Of a DNA stretch of 64,000 nt, positions 32,606-41,183 are shown piece by piece. Each line of letters begins with the position of its first letter. Within the stretch, counting starts at the first letter, position 1. The position numbers and the translations under genes are program-made. Origin of the DNA: Phycisphaerales bacterium (GTDB lineage Bacteria; Planctomycetota; Phycisphaerae; Phycisphaerales; UBA1924); the NCBI GenBank assembly GCA_016742075.1, contig JACVCL010000001.1:186001-250000 (forward strand), given 5' to 3'. Under the pieces are notes generated by a model. That model worked only from the letters and a program-made list of their open reading frames with translations. It had not been told where the DNA came from and searched no databases.

Positions 32606-32621
32606 TGGCACCGGCATTGCA
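32606..32621 (+). promoter_or_regulatory. Sigma54 (RpoN) -24/-12 promoter upstream of the helicase operon
   Basis: TGGCACCGGCATTGCA matches consensus TGGCACGNNNNTTGCW at all but one specified base with correct spacing; 54 bp between its end and ATG 32675. Confidence 0.75.
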
Positions 32622-32674
32622 AGAGGCGCACCGGAGCAATCGCCAAGCACGGCGTCTTGCCCGGAAAGGACCCG

Positions 32675-35311
32675 ATGGCATCTCTCTGGTACGAAGCACT
32701 TGCGGCTTACGACCCATCGCTGGCGGTGGATCGCGTCGAGAAGTTCGCCCGAAGCGGCATCGACGAGTTCGTTCAGTATCTTCAGCTAGCCCGGATTCAC
32801 CAAGAGAAGTCGGCAATCCGCGCATCGTGGCAGCGTGACGAGGACGATGGGGATCGGCGGGACGGCAGCTTGTGGGTGGAGCTGTGCGCGCCGACGGGAA
32901 ATGTGGATCGATTCGAGAAGGATGCAAAGAAGTTCTTCGCGGATCAGATCAAGGAGGTGTACGAGGCGGAGCCCGCAGACGGTGATGCCGAACCAGAGCG
33001 ACCGCAGTTCGACGAATCACGTCGCATCGGTGTTCTTGACGTTGACGAGAACTCCGGTCGCCTCCTTCTGGAGCGTGAGCCTGAGCTTGAGCACATCTTG
33101 CTGCGTCCCAACACATACGCACTCCACCGCCAGATTCAGGCGATGCGCCAACTGCGGAACGAGCCCCGTCCAGAGAACCTTCCGCTGCTCCGCCTGCTCG
33201 GGCCGGCCCGCCCGAAGGATGGGGTGTGGCCCGGTGGGAGAGAGATCGGGACTGTTCAGTGGCCACAGCCGACGCCGCGCGCAATCGATCGGTGGTACAT
33301 CCTCGACAAGGAGGTCGAGGGGATCGAGGAGCAACGAGGGTTCGTCGTCCAAGCATTGAGCTCTCCTGATTTCGCCATCCTTGAGGGGCCTCCCGGCTCG
33401 GGCAAGACCACGGTCATCTGCGAGCTGGTCATGCAACTTGTCGAGCGTGGCAATCGCGTGCTCCTGTGCGCCTCCACTCACGTTGCCGTGGACAATGTCC
33501 TGGAACGGCTCAAGAGCGACACTCACCGCTTCCGAGACCATGTCCTGGCCGTGCGGATCGGAGACCGCCACAACATTTCGGTCAAGGCCCGACCATATCG
33601 ACTGGAGGAGTTCAAGCAGACGACACGTTCGCAGATCACCACACACCTGCAACAACAGCGAGCTAGAACCGTCGCCCAAGAGGAAATGCTCCGTGCACTC
33701 CGTGGGAACGACACGATGATCGAGCGGCTCGTTCTGGAGTGCGCCAACCTCGTCTGCGGCACCACAATCGGCATTCTGCAGCACCCGGACATCAAGGCGC
33801 AAAAGGACGAGCGCCGGGGCGTCGACGCGGCATTTGACGTACTGATCGTCGACGAAGCTAGCAAGACAACGTTTCAGGAGTTCTTGGTACCCGGCCTGCT
33901 CGCCAAGCGATGGGTGCTGGTCGGGGATCCGCTTCAGCTATCGCCGTATGTCGAGGATGAGGAAGTGGCCGCCAGCGTTCAGGCCGCCATGCCCAACCTT
34001 GATGCACGGCACGCGTGCCTGGATGTCTTTGACAACCACCGCAGCGGCGACGATCCGAGCCTGTGGAAGCCCACCGTCGTCGTGTCGGATGACCCAGCTC
34101 TTCATGAGCTGTATGCCGCCCAAGCCGCCGCGCATGGGGTGCAGTGGACCGATGGAGACACGGCCGATTGGGCGTCGCTCCATAGTGTCCCGTTGATTCT
34201 GGCCACGTCCGACGGCGCGTCACGATCCCGCGAGTGGCCCGCGGACATCGCCGTGGTTCGCGGAGAGTTTGATGGGGTGGACAACGTGCGACGCCGCGCA
34301 ATGGCCTTTTGGGACGGCCGTGACCGCTTGATGGATGAGGACCGCAGTTGGGAGAGCGAGATCGCATGGCGTCTCTCTCGGGAGTATGAACAGCGACTGT
34401 TCGAGCGAGACGGGATGCAAAGTGCCACGGCCCAGCGGTATCGACGTGATCGGCAACTCCTACTGCCAGCCCCAGGCACGGGAATCAAGGCGGACGTAGT
34501 GAGCGACTACGTGACGAACATCCAGCGCATCGCGCTTCCATCGGTTCTGGAATCGCTGCGGTATGGATTCGGACGCAAGGGGGCTATCACCCCGACGACG
34601 CTCTCGGAGGGCTTGCCACAAGATGTCCTCGCGGCGCGCCATACCAGGCTCACCTACCAAAGACGAATGCACCCTGAGATCTCTGCGTTTCCTCGGGAGC
34701 ACGTCTATCACGGGCATGCCCTGATTGATCCTCCCGACATGATGTCACGCCGAGAGTGGCCCAATGGAGGCCCAAGGCGATACTCCTCTCGCGCCGAGTG
34801 GCTGGATGTGAAGACGCGGTCGAAGGGGCACAGCAGGGAAGAGGTTGCAGTCGTCATCGAGGAACTCAAGGCATTTATGGCGTGGGCCGCTCGCAATCCC
34901 CGACCAGACGGACAGCTTTGGGAAGCGGCAGTGCTGACGTTCTATCGAGCACAGGAAAGGGAGCTGCGTTGGGCAATGCGCAGCCTGAGCGGCGAACGTC
35001 TCGCGATGCAGGAGTCGGTTCTGAAGCACTCCGGTGTGCCGGTTGTGTCCGCGCACGTGTGTACGGTGGACCGTTTCCAGGGACACGAGGCCGACATCGT
35101 CTTTCTCTCGGTTGCCAACGGATGGCCGACCAGCTTCCTCGAGAGCCCGAACCGGATCAACGTCGCAGTGACTCGGGCGCGGTACCAGCTGGTGGTCGTT
35201 GGTAACCGTCACGAGATGCTCAAGTGCCGGTCGCCGGTGCTCGGTGGGCTCGCACGCTCACTCAAGTACGGACTTCGCTTCAATCCCGGCAAAGGGGGGC
35301 ATGCATCATGA
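32675..35311 (+). CDS. UPF1/DNA2-like SF1 helicase (AAA_11/AAA_12)
   Basis: GPPGSGKTT (Walker A), LIVDEASKTTFQEF (Walker B), GDPLQLSP, QRRMHPEIS, TVDRFQGHEADIVFLS, NVAVTRARYQLVVVG; SD ggaaagga upstream of ATG 32675. Confidence 0.92.
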   Translation: MASLWYEALAAYDPSLAVDRVEKFARSGIDEFVQYLQLARIHQEKSAIRASWQRDEDDGDRRDGSLWVELCAPTGNVDRFEKDAKKFFADQIKEVYEAEPADGDAEPERPQFDESRRIGVLDVDENSGRLLLEREPELEHILLRPNTYALHRQIQAMRQLRNEPRPENLPLLRLLGPARPKDGVWPGGREIGTVQWPQPTPRAIDRWYILDKEVEGIEEQRGFVVQALSSPDFAILEGPPGSGKTTVICELVMQLVERGNRVLLCASTHVAVDNVLERLKSDTHRFRDHVLAVRIGDRHNISVKARPYRLEEFKQTTRSQITTHLQQQRARTVAQEEMLRALRGNDTMIERLVLECANLVCGTTIGILQHPDIKAQKDERRGVDAAFDVLIVDEASKTTFQEFLVPGLLAKRWVLVGDPLQLSPYVEDEEVAASVQAAMPNLDARHACLDVFDNHRSGDDPSLWKPTVVVSDDPALHELYAAQAAAHGVQWTDGDTADWASLHSVPLILATSDGASRSREWPADIAVVRGEFDGVDNVRRRAMAFWDGRDRLMDEDRSWESEIAWRLSREYEQRLFERDGMQSATAQRYRRDRQLLLPAPGTGIKADVVSDYVTNIQRIALPSVLESLRYGFGRKGAITPTTLSEGLPQDVLAARHTRLTYQRRMHPEISAFPREHVYHGHALIDPPDMMSRREWPNGGPRRYSSRAEWLDVKTRSKGHSREEVAVVIEELKAFMAWAARNPRPDGQLWEAAVLTFYRAQERELRWAMRSLSGERLAMQESVLKHSGVPVVSAHVCTVDRFQGHEADIVFLSVANGWPTSFLESPNRINVAVTRARYQLVVVGNRHEMLKCRSPVLGGLARSLKYGLRFNPGKGGHAS

Positions 35312-36432
35312 GTATCCAGTTTGTGTTGACCAGAAGAGTCCCTCTGCGGCGGTTCGATCTCGTCGCGACGATTGCCCGCGAGGAAGCACGTGCTGAACTG
35401 GCACCTGTGCTCGTATGGGCCAAGCAGGAGGTTGATGCGAGTCGGCGGCTCGATCCCGTGTCGCTCGCCCAGCATCTACTCGGGCCTGGTGCCGGAATGA
35501 TCACGGTCGCGAAGCGCTTGCTTCTCATCTGCCGCGATCTCCAGTTGGTCACCGACAACTTCGAAGGGCTCACCGATCAGGGCGTCGCGGCTGCCAAGAC
35601 GGGCAGAGTTCTTCAGCCGGACAAAGGCGAGTGGTCGCTGTGGACTGCCGAAGATCCGCTTCTCCTGTTCCCGATCATCGGCGTAGCGCCACGGTCTGGG
35701 CCCCAGAATGGGAACGAGCAGAGAAAGCGCGATGAACCGCGGCCTCGCGCGGAAGCGTTGCCGGACTGGGTCCGCGACGCCGCGGGCCAGGTGGCCCCGA
35801 TGCTGATTGACGGCCGCCTGGCACGGTTCGACGACATCGCTGCCGCAGCGATCGAGGTGAGCACGACAGACGAACTGGAGGTTCGCTGGACGGTGAGCGA
35901 CAAGCCCGAGCTGCGCGTAGTCGGGAACATCAACGGGCGACACCGGATCGATCAACCGATCACCCGAGGTGATCTTCCAGATGCGAGAACCGTGTGGCAC
36001 GAGCTCTTGGCGTCCAGGCGGCTTGATCGCAGCTGGGATGACAACCGTCAAGCGTTGATGATCCCGTTTGCCGCGGCGACTACAGAGGACGAACGCCTCA
36101 ATATGCGAACAACGCTGGAGTTCGCATCGCCCACTCTCGATGGGGTGGGCTCATTCCGTGACGTGAAGGTACCGAGCATCAGACTGTGTCCGGATTCGAA
36201 CCGCGCCGCGACGGAATGGGCGCGGTATCAGATCGCATCACAGGTCAGCGGGATTCAGACAGTTCGTGTGTTCGAGAGCTTGACGCAGCGGGTACGTTCG
36301 ACGTTTGCCGGGTGGAGTGTGGAGTTCCCGAGCCGGGAAGACTTGGCGCGTCAGTTTGCCGGTAACACCAAACACGACGCTCGATCGCGGTCCTACTGGG
36401 CGGTGCAGGCAGCACTGGATTGGAATCTGTGA
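35308..36432 (+). CDS. Protein of unknown function, ~374 aa, in candidate defence operon
   Basis: ATGA overlap with helicase stop; no motif recognised except a possible N-terminal winged-helix region (VSLAQHLL...VAKRLLLICRDLQLVTDNFEGLTDQG). Confidence 0.85.
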   Translation: MSIQFVLTRRVPLRRFDLVATIAREEARAELAPVLVWAKQEVDASRRLDPVSLAQHLLGPGAGMITVAKRLLLICRDLQLVTDNFEGLTDQGVAAAKTGRVLQPDKGEWSLWTAEDPLLLFPIIGVAPRSGPQNGNEQRKRDEPRPRAEALPDWVRDAAGQVAPMLIDGRLARFDDIAAAAIEVSTTDELEVRWTVSDKPELRVVGNINGRHRIDQPITRGDLPDARTVWHELLASRRLDRSWDDNRQALMIPFAAATTEDERLNMRTTLEFASPTLDGVGSFRDVKVPSIRLCPDSNRAATEWARYQIASQVSGIQTVRVFESLTQRVRSTFAGWSVEFPSREDLARQFAGNTKHDARSRSYWAVQAALDWNL

Positions 36433-36449
36433 AGGAGGAGAATCAGACC

Positions 36450-37994
36450 ATGTGGGATCACACCATCGAACACATCGTGGATCAACGCAGCCGGCTCGTT
36501 CCGCCTTTGCTTGTCAGAAACACTGCACCGAATACTGCCGCTAGGCCGATCGTGAAGAGCAGTTGGCGCGTTGCCGCGACAGGCCCGGATCGCTGTGTGC
36601 TCACCGAGGCACTGTCGATCATTCACGCGGCGCAGCAAGTCGTAGTCTTCAGCTCCTTCCTTCTGTCAGATATCGAGATTCAGAGGGCGCTCCTCGAAGC
36701 CGCCGCGCGCGGCTGCCGGGTGTATGGCCTTGTCGCTGCTGAAGCTAAGCTCGATCGCGACGTCAGCGACGAGGATGACTTCGAGACGAAAACTACGGAA
36801 TCCCACAAGCAGATGCTCAACGAGTTTGCCGGGCGCATGCTGATTCGTTCTTCGCCGGCGTTCCACGCCAAGTGCGTGCTCGCTGATCCCGCAACCGCTG
36901 TGGCACGCGGCATTCTGCTCACGGCAAACCTGACGACGGAAGCTCTGACCAGGAACGAAGAGCTGGCGGTGCGTCTGAGCGTGCCCGAAACACAAGAGAT
37001 GTTCGAGCAACTGCGTTACGCGATTTGGGAGATGGCGGAGCGGGAGCTGGTGGGAAAGGGTCAGCTCGACCGCGTCAAGCCCCTCGGAGAGGTCGTGTTG
37101 CCCCAGTCCGCCCAGCGCGTCGTCGCCACGATGGGTGCGCGTTGTCAGATACGGGAAGCGATGTTGGAGATGATCCGCGCTGCACATCGCGGGATCATCG
37201 TCTCAAGCTTCGGCTGGGATGCGGATCATCCGGTTGTCGCCGCACTTTGCAAGAGGGCCGGTGAAGGCCTGCCCGTGACAGTTCTCGCCCGGTATCGGTC
37301 AGCTTCCATTCCGGCGCTGCTGAAGCTCCGAAGAGCCGGGGCAAGGGTGCATTGCTTCACGTGGCTGCACGCCAAGGCACTCGTGTGCGACGATCAGGCG
37401 ATGGTCATGTCGGCCAACCTGCAAAAGCACGGGCTCGACGAGGGCTTTGAGCTCGGCGTGCGCTTGGCCGGTGCGGACTCAGAGGCACTGCGAGAGCTTC
37501 TGCAGTCATGGACAGAACATTCCCAATGGCGAGTTGAGATTCCCGCGACCCTCGGGGACGCGTCCGGGGAGATCGTTCCGCTCTCGCCGAACTCCGTTCC
37601 CAAGAAACCTGAGCCGACGATCCGAATCAAGGCAACCGAAACGGTCACCCTCGATGCAGTCACCGCAAGGTCGGCCGATCGCCTTGAAGAGGCCAAGCTC
37701 TCGGAGGCCAGTGTGCGGCAGGAAGTCGAGCGGCGGGGCATGGCGTGGGTGCATCAGGTCATTGTCAGATATTCACTGCGAGCACCGCGAGTGCCCAGTG
37801 CCGCCAAGCGGGAGGAGCGCTCCAAGGGTGCCAAGGAAGGAGATGGCACCGTCGCCGAGAGGCCAGCGGTGTATCGCCTACCCGACGGGTCGAAAGCCCT
37901 GGGCGCAGGGACCCCGGAGGAGGCAAAGGCCGCCAGACGGGTGGCCGAGAGCCTCGGCATCAAGACCATCCTGGCAGAGGAGCGAGTCTCATGA
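36450..37994 (+). CDS. Phospholipase D-family protein with two HKD motifs (putative nuclease)
   Basis: FHAKCVLAD...LLTANLTTEAL and LHAKALVCDDQAMVMSANLQKHGL (both HxKxxxxD); SD ggaggag before ATG 36450. Confidence 0.9.
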   Translation: MWDHTIEHIVDQRSRLVPPLLVRNTAPNTAARPIVKSSWRVAATGPDRCVLTEALSIIHAAQQVVVFSSFLLSDIEIQRALLEAAARGCRVYGLVAAEAKLDRDVSDEDDFETKTTESHKQMLNEFAGRMLIRSSPAFHAKCVLADPATAVARGILLTANLTTEALTRNEELAVRLSVPETQEMFEQLRYAIWEMAERELVGKGQLDRVKPLGEVVLPQSAQRVVATMGARCQIREAMLEMIRAAHRGIIVSSFGWDADHPVVAALCKRAGEGLPVTVLARYRSASIPALLKLRRAGARVHCFTWLHAKALVCDDQAMVMSANLQKHGLDEGFELGVRLAGADSEALRELLQSWTEHSQWRVEIPATLGDASGEIVPLSPNSVPKKPEPTIRIKATETVTLDAVTARSADRLEEAKLSEASVRQEVERRGMAWVHQVIVRYSLRAPRVPSAAKREERSKGAKEGDGTVAERPAVYRLPDGSKALGAGTPEEAKAARRVAESLGIKTILAEERVS

Positions 37995-39424
37995 GCACCA
38001 AGACTGGGACATTGCTCGCATGGCACTCCAAGAACCACGGCCTTGACGTGCTGCGACATGCCCTCAGGCTGTTGAAGGCGAAGGGCCATCCCATTGGGCA
38101 AGTGATCTATCTCAAGAGGAAAGCCGAGCCAGTGGCGGTTGGGCCAGAGTGGGATGGACCTCCGGTCGACATTCGGACCTTGACGGTCAGTGACCCAAGC
38201 AACCACGCGCAGATCTATGAGGCGATCTCTCAGCAGGTGATTCCAGATGTGCAGTCGGTCGCCAACTTGCACGTGAACGTGTCCCCCGGGACGCCGGCCA
38301 TGCACTGCGTGTGGCTTCTGCTACACGCGGGAGGCGCGTTCCCAGGCGGCACCCGGCTGTGGTCGTCGCAGCGGGAAGGGCGGGACGGCCCGGTCCGGAT
38401 CGATCCCGTCGTGTTTCCAATCTCGACGTACCTGGCGGAGATTCGCGAGACCGCGTCCGTGCGTGCACCTGTCGCGCAGTATGACCCCGAAGCGAGGTCA
38501 CCCGCAAGACGCCGGGCGCTTGAGGACATCATGCGTTACGCGGGCGTGGCAGGCGCTCCCTTGCTTGTACTCGGAGAACGTGGCACTGGGAAGACACGCC
38601 TCGTCGAGACGATCGTGGCGAGTATCAAGCGTCGCGGCAACGTCGTCACAGTGCCATGCGGTGCACTCGACTCCACATTGGCAGAGAGTGAACTGTTCGG
38701 GCATGTCAAGGGTGCATTCACCGGAGCCGAGTCGGTGCGCAAAGGGCTCCTCGGCAATGCAGACGGGGGCATTTTGTTCCTGGATGAGGTGCAGGACTTG
38801 CCCACGGGGGTTCAGAGGAAGTTGATCCGATTCTTGCAGGATCGGCATCGCCGATATCGGCAGGTGGGCGGAGACAAGGAGCTCTCTGTCGATGTCGAAG
38901 TTGTCTGTGCCAGCAACATGCCGATTGCCGATCTCGCTGAGCGGCTTGCCCCGGATCTCTTCGATCGTCTGAGCCATCTCATTGTGACGGTTCCTCCGCT
39001 CAGAGACTGCCGGGACGATCTCGTTGACGATTGGGCGCGAGTCTGGCGAGAGTTGCGCGTGACCACGGCGGTGCCCTCCGATCCACCTGTGCACGATCTT
39101 GTGATTGAGGCGCTGGCAACTCATCCGTTTCCGGGCAATCTGCGTGATCTACAGCGTCTGGCGGTCCTCATCACAGCGTGGTGGAATGGCCGCACAGAAG
39201 CAGCTGCTGTGGAGCAGGCAGTCACCGCGTGGCGGCGGAGCGGGAGCGCCATTCGCAGCACAAAGGAGCGCTCGCCTTGGGGCGAAGGCACTCGACGCGA
39301 ACGCATCCGCCATTTCCAGCGTGGGTTGGCTCAGTGGGCTAAGGAGCGGCATGGCACATGGGCCCGAGCCGCAGAGGCCCTAGGCTGCGATGAACGCACC
39401 CTCCGGGAGGATGCAGGCGATTAG
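37991..39424 (+). CDS. RtcR-like sigma54 activator: N-terminal CARF-like sensor, AAA+ with GAFTGA loop, Fis-type HTH
   Basis: NLHVNVSPGTPAMHCVWLLL (CARF/RtcR-type motif), GERGTGKTRLVE, ELFGHVKGAFTGAESVRKGLLGNADGGILFLDEV, C-terminal GTWARAAEALGCDERTLRED; ATGA overlap with PLD gene. Confidence 0.88.
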   Translation: MSTKTGTLLAWHSKNHGLDVLRHALRLLKAKGHPIGQVIYLKRKAEPVAVGPEWDGPPVDIRTLTVSDPSNHAQIYEAISQQVIPDVQSVANLHVNVSPGTPAMHCVWLLLHAGGAFPGGTRLWSSQREGRDGPVRIDPVVFPISTYLAEIRETASVRAPVAQYDPEARSPARRRALEDIMRYAGVAGAPLLVLGERGTGKTRLVETIVASIKRRGNVVTVPCGALDSTLAESELFGHVKGAFTGAESVRKGLLGNADGGILFLDEVQDLPTGVQRKLIRFLQDRHRRYRQVGGDKELSVDVEVVCASNMPIADLAERLAPDLFDRLSHLIVTVPPLRDCRDDLVDDWARVWRELRVTTAVPSDPPVHDLVIEALATHPFPGNLRDLQRLAVLITAWWNGRTEAAAVEQAVTAWRRSGSAIRSTKERSPWGEGTRRERIRHFQRGLAQWAKERHGTWARAAEALGCDERTLREDAGD

Positions 39425-39480
39425 TTTTCCAGTATTCGATCATTTTCCGGCACCGGAAATCGATGGCTCTCTGGAAAACT
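39423..39480 (+). repeat. 58-bp imperfect palindrome abutting the stop codon of the activator gene
   Basis: AGTTTTCCAG...TTTCCGG-ca-CCGGAAA...CTGGAAAACT; about 21 of 28 positions pair in register around a 2-nt centre. Confidence 0.75.
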
Positions 39481-39999
39481 GCGAAGCATCCACCGCCTTC
39501 AGTCCCCGCCGCTTCCCGCCACAGGTGCCCCCCCCGGAACCTGGACCTGAACTTCGGCAGATCGCGAAGCGATTCTGGATTCCACGAACCAGACCGTCGT
39601 CAGCACCTCAGCTCATGCCCGGTTGAATCTGACTCTGCGCAGCGTGCTGGGACTTGATCGTCCAGGCCGTTCAGCAATTGCAGTCGTGCAACTTTCAGGC
39701 ATCGCGATGGCCCCGTCACGGAAATCACCTGGCGACGCCGCTTTGCAGTGCCATGCCGACAGCGCACAACACCCTCGTCATCTCCGGCGATCTGCGTCAA
39801 CAAGACCACTCCCACCATACAAGTGATGTGGAAGGGGCTCACACCGCTAGCTCAAACGCGCCACAAGGGCGGCATCTGTTGCCTGCAACCCTCCCTTCTT
39901 GAAGCCCCCGAGCGGTGGCGGGTCGGCACGCTGCACACACACTACAATCGAGGGTTCCTCGGGTGCTGGTGCACCCGCGACTGCCTGGGAGTTGCCCAC

Positions 40000-41166
40000 T
40001 TGATCGATCCCGAGAGCATCTCCGCACTTCGCTCAGAACTCGCCTCCAGCATACAAGGCGATCGGAGGGTCCTTGACGAGCTCCGGGAGGATGTGCGCCC
40101 GCTCAAGGGGCAGACGCGAAAGATCCAGCCTAGGAGTACGACTGCGATCTCCCTCGTCGGAACTGACGGCGGGAACAACAAAATCGAGTTCGACCCGTTC
40201 ATGGTGCAACTGGTCCGGGTCGTGGACTCGAGCAACAACGAGTACTGCCTGGAGGTCGTGACGCCGACCACCGACCGGTTGGCGGTGAACGCGCGGCATT
40301 TTGACGCTGCCGGCGCGCCCAAGACCGCGCTCGGCCAGATGCTCACTAAACTGCTGCCCGCAGGCGAGCGGTCGATCTGGAACCTCTCGCCGATGATCCC
40401 CAAGCCGCCCGCCCCGGGCGCGAAGATCGAGCCTATATCTCCAAGCTGGGTGCAGGTCTACCGCGAGCTCACCGAGTGGGCAGTGCTGCTGAAGCTCGTC
40501 AGCGAGCTCCAGTACGGATCAGACACGGTGATCATCGCCGACGGCAACCTTCGCAGCAAGGTGTTCAAAGGCGATCTCTTCATCAAGTACCGTCAGCTTC
40601 TTTCGGACGCGATCGAGACCCAGAAGAAAAACAAGCGGAACATTTATCTGGCGGGCGTTTCCAAGGGCAGCAAGGTACTCCAACGGTATCGCCTCGCGAT
40701 GGGGATCGAAGGCGTCCTTCGCACGGACTATCCCGCCTATGTCGAAGTCCCGCGCGAACTGGAGGAGAAATCCTACGTGTGGGGCGAATACGCCCGCGGG
40801 GATGAGGAGGCCGGGAAGCTCGGCGGCGAGGCGAACAAGTTTGTGGGTGGAAAGATGTTCTTTGTGAAGTTCGGCTCGCGTCCGCATGACCCTATCTGGC
40901 CGATCGATATCTTTATCCCCCAAGCCAAGGACGCGCCGACGGTTTTGGGCTATATGCTCGCAGACGCCATTGATGGCTTTCCCGTTCCGTTCTACCCGCA
41001 GTGCCTCCAACGGGCACACGAGAACGCGGCGCTCGTCGACTTCGACATGACCATTCTGCAAGACGAGGTCATCCGGTCAGTCCGGGGGATCCTCGCTGAG
41101 CACGCGGGTCGCCTGGATGAGATGTCCCTGCAGCCGAGCGATCCGGCAGCTGCCCGCTATCGCTAA
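40000..41166 (+). CDS. nurA: NurA-domain nuclease (likely TTG start)
   Basis: SLVGTDGGNNKIEFDPF, VIIADGNLRSKVF, YLAGVSKGSKVLQRYRLA, ALVDFDMTI; gggag SD-like before TTG 40000; gene order with HerA. Confidence 0.8.
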   Translation: MIDPESISALRSELASSIQGDRRVLDELREDVRPLKGQTRKIQPRSTTAISLVGTDGGNNKIEFDPFMVQLVRVVDSSNNEYCLEVVTPTTDRLAVNARHFDAAGAPKTALGQMLTKLLPAGERSIWNLSPMIPKPPAPGAKIEPISPSWVQVYRELTEWAVLLKLVSELQYGSDTVIIADGNLRSKVFKGDLFIKYRQLLSDAIETQKKNKRNIYLAGVSKGSKVLQRYRLAMGIEGVLRTDYPAYVEVPRELEEKSYVWGEYARGDEEAGKLGGEANKFVGGKMFFVKFGSRPHDPIWPIDIFIPQAKDAPTVLGYMLADAIDGFPVPFYPQCLQRAHENAALVDFDMTILQDEVIRSVRGILAEHAGRLDEMSLQPSDPAAARYR

Positions 41167-41183
41167 GACCCCGGAGGCCACCT

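Noticed and set aside
39423-39480. Palindrome as a classical Rho-independent terminator
   Set aside because: There is no U-run after the 3' arm, and the outer arms are interrupted; kept only as an unexplained palindrome.
39900-40000. Second sigma54 promoter upstream of nurA
   Set aside because: Candidates such as tcGGCACgctgcac and GGCATCTGTTGC have wrong GG-to-GC spacing or lack the -12 GC.
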